A DNA stretch of 64,000 nucleotides from Mediterranea massiliensis (GTDB lineage Bacteria; Bacteroidota; Bacteroidia; Bacteroidales; Bacteroidaceae). The translations under genes were made by a program, and so were the position numbers. Of this stretch, positions 8,437 through 17,074 are shown one piece after another. Below the pieces are notes generated by a model. The model made no database searches. It saw only the letters and a program-made list of their open reading frames with translations, and had not been told where the DNA came from. Numbering within the stretch: the stretch's first letter is position 1; every line of letters begins with the position of its first letter. The stretch covers positions 81,802 through 145,801 of the forward strand of contig NZ_LT635838.1 of the NCBI RefSeq assembly GCF_900128475.1, read 5' to 3'.

Positions 8437-9591
8437 ATGGATATAGAATACGTAAGAAGCCGTTTCATCAAGCATTTTGATGGAACAACAGGAGCAGTTT
8501 ACGCTTCTCCGGGTCGCATTAATCTGATCGGCGAACACACCGATTATAACGGCGGCTTTGTATTTCCCGGTGCCATCGACAAAGGCATGATTGCCGAAAT
8601 CAAGCCGAACGGCACCAACATTGTGAAGGCTTACTCCATTGACCTGAAAGATTATGTAGAGTTTGGTCTCAATGAAGAAGACGCTCCCCGCGCCAGCTGG
8701 GCAAGATATATCTTCGGTGTATGCCGTGAGATGATTAAGCGCGGCGTAGATGTAAAAGGCTTCAATACCGCTTTCGCAGGCGACGTTCCATTGGGTGCCG
8801 GCATGTCTTCATCCGCAGCATTGGAAAGTACGTATGCTTATGCGTTGAACGATCTCTTTGGAGACAACAAGATTGACAAGTTTGAGCTTGCCAAAGTTGG
8901 CCAGGCTACAGAACATAACTATTGCGGTGTCAACTGCGGTATCATGGACCAATTCGCTTCTGTATTTGGAAAGAAAGGAAGCCTCATCCGTCTGGACTGC
9001 CGTTCCTTGGAATACCAATACTTCCCATTCGATCCGAAAGGCTATCGCCTCGTGTTAGTTGATTCTGTTGTAAAACATGAGCTGGCTTCTTCCGCCTACA
9101 ACAAACGCCGCCAAAGCTGCGAAAATGTGGTTGCTGCCGTTCAGAAGAATCATCCGCATGTTGAATATCTGCGCGATTGTAACATGGAAATGCTGAATGC
9201 AGTCAAAGCTGACATCACAGAAGAAGACTACAAGTGTGCCGAGTACGTTATCGAAGAAATCCAACGTGTACTTGACGTCTGCGATGCATTGGAAAGGAAC
9301 GATTATGAAACAGTGGGCCAAAAGATGTATGAAACACATCACGGAATGAGCAAGCTTTATGAAGTAAGCTGCGAAGAGCTGGACTTCCTGAACGACCTTG
9401 CTTTCGATTGCGGAGTCACAGGTTCCCGTGTAATGGGTGGCGGTTTTGGCGGATGTACCATCAATCTGGTAAAAGACGAACTCTACAGTACCTTTGTAGA
9501 GAAAGCCAAAGAAGATTTCAAGAACAAGTTCGGCAGAAGTCCCAAGATTTACGATGTAGTAATCGGAGACGGTGCTCGCCGACTGGAATAA
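8437..9591 (+). CDS. galK: Galactokinase
   Basis: This 384-residue GHMP kinase phosphorylates galactose to galactose-1-phosphate in the Leloir pathway. The galactokinase signature APGRINLIGEHTDYNGG lies near residue 25, the ATP-binding PLGAGMSSSAALE near residue 115, NCGIMDQFASVFG near residue 168, and the third GHMP motif GGGFGGCTINLV near residue 335. It is the last gene of the galM-transporter-galK unit and ends at a strong terminator. Confidence 0.96.
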   Translation: MDIEYVRSRFIKHFDGTTGAVYASPGRINLIGEHTDYNGGFVFPGAIDKGMIAEIKPNGTNIVKAYSIDLKDYVEFGLNEEDAPRASWARYIFGVCREMIKRGVDVKGFNTAFAGDVPLGAGMSSSAALESTYAYALNDLFGDNKIDKFELAKVGQATEHNYCGVNCGIMDQFASVFGKKGSLIRLDCRSLEYQYFPFDPKGYRLVLVDSVVKHELASSAYNKRRQSCENVVAAVQKNHPHVEYLRDCNMEMLNAVKADITEEDYKCAEYVIEEIQRVLDVCDALERNDYETVGQKMYETHHGMSKLYEVSCEELDFLNDLAFDCGVTGSRVMGGGFGGCTINLVKDELYSTFVEKAKEDFKNKFGRSPKIYDVVIGDGARRLE

Positions 9592-9621
9592 AACTTCTGA
9601 AATTTCATCGCACATAAAAGC

Positions 9622-9662
9622 AATCCCTTCCTCCAACACTGCTTGGAGGAAGGGATTTTTTA
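9622..9662 (+). terminator. Strong intrinsic terminator after galK
   Basis: AATCCCTTCCTCCAA pairs perfectly with TTGGAGGAAGGGATT across a 6-nt loop and is followed by a T-run. Confidence 0.93.
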
Positions 9663-9724
9663 CATTTGCCCCCTTGATGGTAAAAAAGGCAGGCAAGAAC
9701 GATGGATATTCACGCATAAAAGCC

Positions 9725-9732
9725 TATCTTTG
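9725..9732 (+). promoter_or_regulatory. -7 element (TATCTTTG) for tkt
   Basis: A perfect TAnnTTTG match 40 bp upstream of the transketolase ATG. The position 19 nt further upstream reads ATGG rather than TTTG. Confidence 0.6.
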
Positions 9733-9771
9733 TCCGTACGAAAAAAAGCTAATCTTTTAAACCGTTAAAAC

Positions 9772-11781
9772 ATGAACGACAACAAGCTAATGAATCGCGC
9801 GGCAGACAACATCCGTATCCTTGCCGCCTCCATGGTTGAAAAAGCCAAGTCCGGCCATCCCGGTGGTGCAATGGGCGGTGCAGACTTTGTAAATGTACTG
9901 TTTTCCGAGTTTCTGATATACGATCCCGAGAATCCGGCATGGGAAGGACGCGACCGTTTCTTCCTTGACCCGGGGCACATGTCACCCATGCTCTATTCAC
10001 AGCTGGCTCTGACAGGCAAGTTCACGATAGATGAACTGAAGGAATTCCGCCAATGGGGAAGTCCAACCCCCGGACATCCCGAACGCGACATTATGCGTGG
10101 TATTGAAAATACATCCGGTCCCTTGGGACAAGGGCATACCTTTGCCGTAGGCGCTGCCATTGCTGCTAAATTCCTGAAAGCGCGCTTTGGGGAAATCATG
10201 AACCAAACCATATATGCCTACATTTCAGACGGTGGCATTCAAGAAGAAATTTCACAAGGTAGTGGCCGCATAGCCGGTACTCTAGGCCTCGACAATCTCA
10301 TTATGTTCTATGATGCCAACGACATCCAGCTTTCTACCGAAACCAAAGTTGTCACTTCAGAAGATACAGCAAAGAAGTATGAGGCTTGGGGATGGAAGGT
10401 CATTCTCATCGATGGCAACAATCCCGATGAAATACGTCGGGCACTCAACGAAGCCAAAGCTGAGACAGAACGCCCCACGCTTATCATCGGTCATACCATC
10501 ATGGGCAAGGGAGCACGCAAAGCTGACGGCAGCAGCTACGAGGCAAATTGCGCTACCCATGGTGCCCCTCTTGGCGGCGAGGCTTACGTCAATACCATCA
10601 AAAACTTGGGAGGAGATCCGGAAAATCCATTCGTCATCTTCCCCGAAGTAGCAGAGCTATATGCCAAAAGAGCTGAAGAACTGCGCAAGATTGTAGCCGA
10701 GCGATACACACAAAAAGCGGAGTGGGCCCAAGCTCATCCTGAACTGGCTGCCAAACTTGAATATTTCTTCTCCGGAAAAGCCCCACAAGTAGATTGGGAA
10801 GCCATTGTGCAAAAGCCGGACGCCGCAACTCGTGCCGCATCGGCCACCGTACTCGGAGCACTTGCCACCCAAGTGGAGAATATGGTTGTAGCATCGGCCG
10901 ACCTTTCCAATTCGGACAAGACGGATGGATTCCTGAAGAAGACCCATGCCTTCCAGAAGGGCGATTTCAGCGGAGCTTTCTTCCAGGCAGGCGTTTCTGA
11001 ACTGACCATGGCCTGTTGCTGCATCGGCATGGCTCTGCATGGTGGTGTAATTCCGGCCTGTGGAACCTTCTTTGTATTCTCCGATTATATGAAACCGGCT
11101 GTCCGTATGGCAGCTTTGATGGAAGTTCCTGTCAAGTTCATCTGGACACACGATGCTTTCCGCGTTGGCGAAGACGGTCCTACTCACGAGCCGGTTGAAC
11201 AAGAAGCCCAGATACGCCTCATGGAAAAACTGCAAAACCATAAAGGCCACAACTCCATGTTGGTACTCCGCCCTGCCGACGTAGAAGAAACGACCGTAGC
11301 ATGGCGTCTGGCGATGGAAAATACAACGACTCCTACAGCCCTCATTTTCTCCCGCCAGAATATTACCAACTTGCCGGCAGGCAACGATTATGCGCAGGCA
11401 ACTCGTGGAGCATATATTGTAGCCGGTTCCGAAGACAAACCGGATGTAATACTTGTAGCTTCCGGTTCCGAAGTTTCCACTCTCGTGGCCGGTGCCGAGT
11501 TACTCCGTAAAGACGGTATCCGGGTACGCATTGTGTCGGCACCTTCTGAAGGCCTTTTCCGCAGCCAGTCCAAGGAATATCAAGAAAGCATCATTCCCAC
11601 AGGTTCCAAAGTGTTTGGCCTCACAGCCGGCCTTCCTGTGACCTTGGAAGGTCTGGTAGGCTCTAACGGCAAAGTATGGGGTCTCCCTTCCTTCGGTTTC
11701 TCTGCTCCTTATAAAGTCCTTGATGAGAAATTAGGATTTACCGCAGAAAACGTATACAGACAGGTAAAGGATATGATTTGA
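9772..11781 (+). CDS. tkt: Transketolase
   Basis: The 669-residue thiamine pyrophosphate enzyme transfers two-carbon units in the non-oxidative pentose phosphate pathway. N-terminal AKSGHPGGAMGGADF, the GHTFAVGAA region and the C-terminal-half THDAFRVGEDGPTHEPVEQ motif identify it. The pyrophosphate-domain motif reads AYISDGGIQEEISQG, where many transketolases have a GDG followed by a methionine/glutamate; the Asp and the downstream Asn (YDANDIQL) are kept, so activity is expected. The next gene is rpiB, so both encode non-oxidative pentose phosphate steps. Confidence 0.95.
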   Translation: MNDNKLMNRAADNIRILAASMVEKAKSGHPGGAMGGADFVNVLFSEFLIYDPENPAWEGRDRFFLDPGHMSPMLYSQLALTGKFTIDELKEFRQWGSPTPGHPERDIMRGIENTSGPLGQGHTFAVGAAIAAKFLKARFGEIMNQTIYAYISDGGIQEEISQGSGRIAGTLGLDNLIMFYDANDIQLSTETKVVTSEDTAKKYEAWGWKVILIDGNNPDEIRRALNEAKAETERPTLIIGHTIMGKGARKADGSSYEANCATHGAPLGGEAYVNTIKNLGGDPENPFVIFPEVAELYAKRAEELRKIVAERYTQKAEWAQAHPELAAKLEYFFSGKAPQVDWEAIVQKPDAATRAASATVLGALATQVENMVVASADLSNSDKTDGFLKKTHAFQKGDFSGAFFQAGVSELTMACCCIGMALHGGVIPACGTFFVFSDYMKPAVRMAALMEVPVKFIWTHDAFRVGEDGPTHEPVEQEAQIRLMEKLQNHKGHNSMLVLRPADVEETTVAWRLAMENTTTPTALIFSRQNITNLPAGNDYAQATRGAYIVAGSEDKPDVILVASGSEVSTLVAGAELLRKDGIRVRIVSAPSEGLFRSQSKEYQESIIPTGSKVFGLTAGLPVTLEGLVGSNGKVWGLPSFGFSAPYKVLDEKLGFTAENVYRQVKDMI

Positions 11782-11800
11782 TTTATTCAGCGGGAGAATA

Positions 11801-11847
11801 GCAAGTGATTTTAAGAGGCAATCATACAGATACTCTTTATCACTTGC
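11801..11847 (+). terminator. Long-loop hairpin between tkt and rpiB
   Basis: GCAAGTGAT and ATCACTTGC pair perfectly (9 bp) across a 29-nt loop. No T-run follows directly, so it may be a regulatory or processing structure rather than a terminator. Confidence 0.35.
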
Positions 11848-11887
11848 CATTTCCCATTGTTATTTACATTCTTTTTTTGCAAAAAAC

Positions 11888-12331
11888 ATGAAAACGATAG
11901 GTTTAGCTTCCGACCATGCAGGATTTGAGCTCAAGCAATACGTCAAACAATGGCTCGATGCCAAAGGATGGCCTTACAAGGATTTCGGCACGTATTCTAC
12001 CGAAAGTTGTGATTATCCCGATTATGCCCATCCGTTGGCTCTCGCTGTAGAAGCCGGCGAATGTTATCCGGGAATAGCCATCTGCGGCAGTGGCGAAGGC
12101 ATCAGTATGACACTGAACAAACATCAGGGAATTCGTGCAGCTTTATGCTGGATACCCCAAATCGCTCACTTGGCCCGCCAGCATAACGACGCCAACGTAC
12201 TCGTCATGCCCGGCCGATTCATCACGCCGGAAGAAGCCAATCCTATTTTGACAGAATTCTTCAACACACCATTCGAAGGAGGACGGCATCAGAAACGTAT
12301 TGATAAAATTCCGGTTCGTACCGCCGAATAG
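11888..12331 (+). CDS. rpiB: Ribose-5-phosphate isomerase B
   Basis: The 147-residue protein matches the RpiB/LacAB family, which interconverts ribose-5-phosphate and ribulose-5-phosphate. ASDHAGFELK near the N-terminus, DYPDYAHPLA, the catalytic-loop region ICGSGEGISMTLNK with the reactive Cys just before it, and HNDANVLVMPGRF are all conserved. Length is typical. It follows tkt by 106 bp on the same strand. Confidence 0.95.
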   Translation: MKTIGLASDHAGFELKQYVKQWLDAKGWPYKDFGTYSTESCDYPDYAHPLALAVEAGECYPGIAICGSGEGISMTLNKHQGIRAALCWIPQIAHLARQHNDANVLVMPGRFITPEEANPILTEFFNTPFEGGRHQKRIDKIPVRTAE

Positions 12332-12406
12332 TTTTTGATGAGACATCGCATGATTTCGGAAGTCTGAACAAGACACATAGACAAAGAGTTACGATTCGTC
12401 CGAATA

Positions 12407-12447
12407 ACGAGTGACCATGCAGCAAACCAGTCTGCGTGGTCACTCGT
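12407..12447. terminator. Stable hairpin downstream of rpiB
   Basis: ACGAGTGACCATGCAG pairs with CTGCGTGGTCACTCGT (one G-T pair) with a 9-nt loop. The following sequence is AT-rich but lacks a proper T-run, so the role as a terminator is uncertain. Confidence 0.5.
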
Positions 12448-12546
12448 TCGCATATAAAAACTGACGATATTCTTCTTTTTCTAAAAGAAGCACTCCCATT
12501 TTCTCATTTTTCACACCGAAAATGACCGTTGTCTGAGATAAAAAGC

Positions 12547-12554
12547 TATCTTTG
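12547..12554 (+). promoter_or_regulatory. -7 element (TATCTTTG) for the 2-oxoacid oxidoreductase operon
   Basis: A perfect TAnnTTTG match 24 bp before the TPR gene start at 12578, the first gene of the operon. A GTTG occurs at 12528-12531 but with a 15-nt spacing rather than 19. Confidence 0.6.
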
Positions 12555-12577
12555 TGATTTGAACAAAGAATCAGAAA

Positions 12578-12853
12578 ATGGAACGACTGGACATCATCAG
12601 AGAATACATCAGCCAAGGAGAAGTAGAAAAGGCCTGCCACGAACTGGATATTTATCTACAAACATCAGACACAGGTAAGGACGAAGCCTATTACCTCTAT
12701 GGCAACGCCCGACGAAAACAAGGCAATTGGCAACAGGCCCTCAACAACTACCGACGCGCGATGGACATCAATCCCGACAGTCCGGCACGTCATGCCTATC
12801 AGATGGTGATGGACATCCTGAACTTCTACAACAAGGACATGTACAATCAATAA
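12578..12853 (+). CDS. Small tetratricopeptide repeat protein
   Basis: The 91-residue soluble protein contains two TPR-like helical hairpins; the second (YYLYGNARRKQGNWQQALNNYRRAMDINPDSP) has the classic TPR spacing. It has no signal peptide. It starts the operon for the 2-oxoacid:ferredoxin oxidoreductase, with the ferredoxin-subunit gene 25 bp downstream, so a role in assembly or stability of that enzyme is possible but unproven. Confidence 0.8.
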   Translation: MERLDIIREYISQGEVEKACHELDIYLQTSDTGKDEAYYLYGNARRKQGNWQQALNNYRRAMDINPDSPARHAYQMVMDILNFYNKDMYNQ

Positions 12854-12878
12854 CAATTCATATAAAGGAACGTATATT

Positions 12879-13106
12879 ATGGCAAAGATCAAAGGAGCAA
12901 TTGTAGTGGACACCGAACGTTGCAAAGGTTGCAACTTGTGTGCCGTGGCTTGTCCACTCCATGTAATAGCCCTCACCAAAGAGGTGAACATCAAAGGATA
13001 TAATTACGCACACCAGGTACTGGAAGACACCTGCAACGGTTGCGCATCATGCGCCACGGTTTGTCCGGACGGATGTATCTCGGTGTACAAAGTAAAAGTT
13101 GAATAA
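12879..13106 (+). CDS. 2-oxoacid:ferredoxin oxidoreductase delta subunit (2[4Fe-4S] ferredoxin)
   Basis: The 75-residue protein has two classical CxxCxxCxxxCP cluster motifs: CKGCNLCAVACP near residue 16 and CNGCASCATVCP near residue 52. It carries electrons from the thiamine enzyme to free ferredoxin. Small size, gene order and the following alpha, beta and gamma genes identify it as the delta subunit of a four-subunit Kor/Vor-type enzyme. Confidence 0.93.
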   Translation: MAKIKGAIVVDTERCKGCNLCAVACPLHVIALTKEVNIKGYNYAHQVLEDTCNGCASCATVCPDGCISVYKVKVE

Positions 13107-13122
13107 AAAATCAGTAAGCTAT

Positions 13123-14208
13123 ATGTCAGAAGAAGTTGTATTAATGAAAGGGAACGAAGCCATCGCTCATGCAGCTATCCGTTGTGGAGCTGATGGATAC
13201 TTCGGTTACCCGATTACTCCCCAATCGGAAGTACTGGAAACGCTGGCCGAACTGAAACCCTGGGAAACGACCGGCATGGTAGTACTCCAGGCTGAAAGTG
13301 AAGTGGCCGCAATCAATATGGTATACGGCGGTGCCGGAAGCGGTAAAATGGTGATGACCTCATCGTCCAGTCCGGGTGTCAGCCTGAAACAGGAGGGCAT
13401 CTCCTACTTGGCCGGTGCCGAACTGCCCTGCCTCATAGTCAACGTCATGCGTGGAGGCCCCGGATTGGGAACCATCCAGCCCAGTCAGGCTGACTATTTC
13501 CAGACAGTGAAAGGTGGCGGACACGGTGACTACCGCCTCATAGCCCTGGCACCCTCCTCTGTACAGGAGATGGCCGATTTTGTAGGGCTGGCTTTTGAAC
13601 TGGCCTTCAAGTACCGTAATCCAGCCATTATCTTGGCTGATGGTGTCGTTGGACAGATGATGGAGAAGGTTGTTCTTCCCCCCATCAAGCCGCGCCGCAC
13701 GGAAGCCGAAATCATTGCCCAATGCCCTTGGGCCACTACTGGCAAATCCGGACGGAAGCCCAACATCATCACTTCACTCGAACTGAAACCCGAAGAGATG
13801 GAAAAAAACAATCTCCGCTTCCAGGCCAAGTATCGTAAAATAGAAGAGAATGAAGTACGTTTCGAGGAAATCAACTGTGAAGATGCCGATTACCTCATTG
13901 TAGCTTTCGGATCAATGGCCCGCATCGGACAGAAAGCAATGGAACTGGCCCGTGAAGAAGGTATCAAAGTAGGAATTCTACGCCCCATCACCCTTTGGCC
14001 TTTCCCCACCAAAGTGATTGCATCTTATGCCGATAAGGTGAAAGGCATGTTGGTTACCGAACTGAATGCCGGACAGATGATTGAAGATGTCCGCCTCGCC
14101 GTTAACGGCAAAGTACGGGTTGAACATTTCGGCCGTTTGGGAGGCATCGTCCCCGATCCCGATGAAATCGTAGCTGCATTGAAGGAAAAGATTGTTGTCA
14201 ACTCATAA
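13123..14208 (+). CDS. vorB: 2-oxoacid:ferredoxin oxidoreductase alpha subunit (VorB/KorA type)
   Basis: The chosen ATG at 13123 gives 361 residues (MSEEVVLMKGNEAIAHAAIRCG); an upstream TTG at 13099 is less likely because it overlaps the ferredoxin gene. The N-terminal pyrimidine-binding domain shows GYPITPQSEVLE and ESEVAAINMVYGGAGSG, and the middle has GGPGLGTIQPSQADYFQ. The C-terminal transketolase-C-like domain begins near DADYLIVAFGSMAR. The family oxidatively decarboxylates branched-chain 2-oxoacids or 2-oxoglutarate. The exact substrate cannot be fixed from sequence alone. Confidence 0.9.
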   Translation: MSEEVVLMKGNEAIAHAAIRCGADGYFGYPITPQSEVLETLAELKPWETTGMVVLQAESEVAAINMVYGGAGSGKMVMTSSSSPGVSLKQEGISYLAGAELPCLIVNVMRGGPGLGTIQPSQADYFQTVKGGGHGDYRLIALAPSSVQEMADFVGLAFELAFKYRNPAIILADGVVGQMMEKVVLPPIKPRRTEAEIIAQCPWATTGKSGRKPNIITSLELKPEEMEKNNLRFQAKYRKIEENEVRFEEINCEDADYLIVAFGSMARIGQKAMELAREEGIKVGILRPITLWPFPTKVIASYADKVKGMLVTELNAGQMIEDVRLAVNGKVRVEHFGRLGGIVPDPDEIVAALKEKIVVNS

Positions 14209-14232
14209 CCATCCAATCACGGACAATCCACC

Positions 14233-14403
14233 ATGGAAACGGATAAAATAAGGAACATACTGAACATCATCTTCCTCGTGCTGGCTGTAGCAGCCGTTGT
14301 GACCTACTTTGTGTCGGACGACTTCATGGACTTCGTTTATGTCTGTGCGGCAGCCATCTTCGTCAAAGTGATGGAGTTCTTCATACGATTTACCAACAGA
14401 TAA
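14233..14403 (+). CDS. 56-residue two-TM membrane protein within the oxidoreductase operon
   Basis: A short frame from the ATG at 14233 to the TAA at 14401-14403 encodes 56 residues starting METDKIRNILNIIFLVLAVA. Two hydrophobic segments (about residues 9-26 and 33-52) are separated by a short acidic turn (SDDFMD), followed by a basic end (IRFTNR). It fits between the alpha and beta subunit genes with gaps of 24 and 21 bp, so it is almost certainly translated as part of the operon. No catalytic motif is seen. It could anchor the otherwise soluble complex at the membrane (inference). Confidence 0.8.
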   Translation: METDKIRNILNIIFLVLAVAAVVTYFVSDDFMDFVYVCAAAIFVKVMEFFIRFTNR

Positions 14404-14424
14404 GAGAAGAGAGGAGAATCAATT

Positions 14425-15186
14425 ATGACAAAAGAAGATATCATCAAACCTGAAAACCTGGTTTACAAGAAACCGACGCTGATGAACGACAACCCGATGC
14501 ACTATTGTCCGGGCTGCAGCCACGGCGTAGTACACAAACTCATTGCCGAAGTCATCGAAGAGATGGGTATGGAAGACAAGGCCATCGGCATCTCGCCCGT
14601 CGGCTGTGCCGTCTTTATCTACAACTATCTGGATATCGACTGGCAGGAAGCTGCCCACGGACGTGCACCAGCATTGGCAACAGCCATCAAACGTCTTTGG
14701 CCCGACCGTCTTGTATTCACTTACCAAGGAGATGGTGACCTTGCTTGTATCGGTACGGCTGAAACCATCCATGCCTTGAACCGCGGTGAAAACATCACCA
14801 TCATCTTCATCAACAATGCCATTTATGGCATGACTGGCGGACAGATGGCACCTACCACGCTGGTAGGCATGAAGACGGCTACCTGCCCATACGGCCGCGA
14901 TGTACATCTCCATGGCTATCCGCTGAAGATGGCCGATATCGCTGCCCAACTGGAAGGCACAGCCTACGTGACCCGCCAAAGCGTACAGTCGGTACCCGCC
15001 ATCCGCAAGGCCAAGAAAGCCATCCGCAAGGCTTTTGAAAACTCCATGGCCGGCAAGGGCTCCAACCTGGTAGAGATTGTGGCTACCTGCAACTCCGGCT
15101 GGAAGATGACACCTGCCGCAGCCAACAAATGGATGGAAGAGAACATGTTCCCCTTCTACCCGCTCGGCGATTTAAAAGACAAATAA
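14425..15186 (+). CDS. 2-oxoacid:ferredoxin oxidoreductase beta subunit (TPP-binding)
   Basis: The 253-residue subunit binds thiamine pyrophosphate. HYCPGCSHGVVHKL near residue 27 supplies a cluster/TPP-proximal Cys pair. The TPP-Mg motif is GDGDLACIGTAETIHALNRGENITIIFINNAIYGMTGGQ in pieces GDGD and NNAIYGMTGGQ near residues 105-140. HGRAPALATAIKR matches the family. It lies between the 56-residue membrane protein and the gamma subunit, and completes the catalytic core with the alpha subunit. Confidence 0.93.
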   Translation: MTKEDIIKPENLVYKKPTLMNDNPMHYCPGCSHGVVHKLIAEVIEEMGMEDKAIGISPVGCAVFIYNYLDIDWQEAAHGRAPALATAIKRLWPDRLVFTYQGDGDLACIGTAETIHALNRGENITIIFINNAIYGMTGGQMAPTTLVGMKTATCPYGRDVHLHGYPLKMADIAAQLEGTAYVTRQSVQSVPAIRKAKKAIRKAFENSMAGKGSNLVEIVATCNSGWKMTPAAANKWMEENMFPFYPLGDLKDK

Positions 15187-15207
15187 CCCATTCGTAAAAT
15201 TATTCTT

Positions 15208-15750
15208 ATGAAAGAAGAAATCATTATATCAGGATTCGGCGGACAAGGCGTATTGTCCATGGGTAAGATTCTCGCCTATTCAGGACTGATGGAAGGCAAG
15301 GAAGTGACCTGGATGCCGGCCTATGGCCCCGAACAGCGAGGCGGTACGGCCAACGTGACCGTCATCGTCAGCGATGAAAAGATTTCATCGCCCATTCTCA
15401 GCAAATACGACGCAGCCATCATCCTCAACCAGCCCTCGCTGGAAAAATTCGAGAGCGAGGTAAAGCCCGGCGGCGTACTTATCTACGACGGCTATGGCAT
15501 TATCAATCCGCCTACACGCAAGGATATCCATGTGTATCGCATTGACGCCATGGATGCCGCCAACGAGATGAACAACTCCAAAGCCTTCAACATGATTGTA
15601 TTGGGCGGCCTGCTCAAAATCAAACCGATGGTCACCTTGGAGAATGTCATCAAAGGATTGAAGAAAACCCTCCCCGAACGCCATCACCACTTGATTCCTA
15701 TGAATGAAGAAGCCATCAAGAAAGGAATGGAATTGATCAAGGAAGTCTGA
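15208..15750 (+). CDS. 2-oxoacid:ferredoxin oxidoreductase gamma subunit
   Basis: This 180-residue protein matches the gamma (POR/KOR-gamma) domain. Diagnostic parts are ISGFGGQGVLSMGKIL at the N-terminus, TWMPAYGPEQRGGTANVTV near residue 38, and a ILNQPSLEKFE segment. It is the final gene of the operon, 21 bp after the beta subunit, and is followed by an intrinsic terminator. Confidence 0.93.
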   Translation: MKEEIIISGFGGQGVLSMGKILAYSGLMEGKEVTWMPAYGPEQRGGTANVTVIVSDEKISSPILSKYDAAIILNQPSLEKFESEVKPGGVLIYDGYGIINPPTRKDIHVYRIDAMDAANEMNNSKAFNMIVLGGLLKIKPMVTLENVIKGLKKTLPERHHHLIPMNEEAIKKGMELIKEV

Positions 15751-15765
15751 TGATATAATATGAAC

Positions 15766-15803
15766 CGTCCCTGTCAATCTGAAATTGGCAGGGACGTTTT
15801 TTT
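15766..15803 (+). terminator. Intrinsic terminator of the oxidoreductase operon
   Basis: CGTCCCTGTCAAT pairs with ATTGGCAGGGACG (one G-T pair) around a 5-nt loop, followed by seven T residues. Confidence 0.93.
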
Positions 15804-15887
15804 CACACCAGATACATACGGCTATTACTTATATGTAATAGTAAAAACCGTTTCGTTTTTAGCATAATAATCACTGCCATGCGAAGT

Positions 15888-17057
15888 TCATACTATGGTA
15901 ACAGGACGGCCCAATTGGTCAAATTCATAGGTGTAAGTATCATAATATCCTTCTCGATAACGGTCATACTCCGCTGTCATATACAGCTGGCTGCGCTTTC
16001 CTAAATAGCCATACGGTTGCAAATACCGCCCGCCAAAAGCAAAACAATCCAACCATTCCGTATTGCAGACCACCCAGTTCAAATCAAAATTAATATTGGG
16101 ATTATTGACGTACTCGGCATTGTCATAACGTATTTCCGCCACATACCTGTTATTGTTTGCATTGTACAAATCGTTCGTCACCTTAACCAGATTGCCATTC
16201 TCCCACTCCGCTTCATCAACATATTCCATCGTTTCACCAACCTGATTTCTATAAGTTCTGTTACATGTCTGCACAAAGCCATCTTCATATACTACCGAAC
16301 CTGATTTTTCCGTTGTTTTTCCTGCTCCTTCATCATTGACGATAGAAAATGTTTCGACATAACCATCGTTTCTTAAAACAAAAGTTGAAACATCAGCGGA
16401 TCCATATCCTTTTTCCGTCATCACGATCTTACCCGACTCATAAGCAAAAGAAGTATAAATCATGTCCTCCCCCTTTCCTGTCCCCGAGTCATCGGTCGTC
16501 TGTTTGACCAGACGATTCTGATCGTCGTATTCAAAATAATAGATATTTCTATCTTCTGACTCTGTACCCGTCTCGGCCGTCACACGCTTATGTACTTCAT
16601 CTATTCTTGCAACCAGATAAACCGACGAAACAGAAGGTATTTCACCGGATGCCGTGGTAGCTTTCTGCTCTACAGTAATCGTTATCACATCATCTCCACA
16701 CCGTATTTCTATCCGAGCCTGCCTATCATGCCCCGTCAGATTTTCAGTCAGCGTAAAAGTCAACGTACACTTGCCTGCACTACCGCTATAGGCACTCAGC
16801 ACAAGCCAATCCACACCCGTGGCATCCGCTTTAGTCGTCACGTCGGTAACCGTTGCTGTCCAGTTGCCCGATGCCGTAAAACGAATGCCTTCCGAAACAC
16901 CAGACGTTTCATCGGCATACACTGTCTGAGACGTGGCGACACCTTCAGCCAAAATCAAATTCTTATTACCTGATTCATCTTTACTGCAAGCGGCCAACAG
17001 ACAACCGCAGATCCAACATAAAATTGGAAACATCCATTTGTTCTTATCTATCTTCAT
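15888..17057 (-). CDS. BACON-domain lipoprotein with Tyr/Asp-rich C-terminal repeats
   Basis: The 389-residue product has a lipoprotein signal ending GCLLAAC (Cys near residue 24), so it is probably an outer-membrane or surface lipoprotein. Residues about 50-135 look like one BACON-type immunoglobulin-like domain (ASGNWTATV, VDWLVLS, GHDRQARIEIRCGDDVITITVEQ). The C-terminal region contains YD-like units such as YYFEYDDQNRLVKQ and a final YTYEFDQLGRPVTIV, resembling DUF4595-type lipoproteins. No SusC/SusD pair or glycosidase adjoins it, so a glycan-binding role is only a guess. A membrane protein gene lies 17 bp upstream on the same strand. Confidence 0.75.
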   Translation of the reverse strand: MKIDKNKWMFPILCWICGCLLAACSKDESGNKNLILAEGVATSQTVYADETSGVSEGIRFTASGNWTATVTDVTTKADATGVDWLVLSAYSGSAGKCTLTFTLTENLTGHDRQARIEIRCGDDVITITVEQKATTASGEIPSVSSVYLVARIDEVHKRVTAETGTESEDRNIYYFEYDDQNRLVKQTTDDSGTGKGEDMIYTSFAYESGKIVMTEKGYGSADVSTFVLRNDGYVETFSIVNDEGAGKTTEKSGSVVYEDGFVQTCNRTYRNQVGETMEYVDEAEWENGNLVKVTNDLYNANNNRYVAEIRYDNAEYVNNPNINFDLNWVVCNTEWLDCFAFGGRYLQPYGYLGKRSQLYMTAEYDRYREGYYDTYTYEFDQLGRPVTIV

Positions 17058-17074
17058 TTTTCATTAAACATTCG

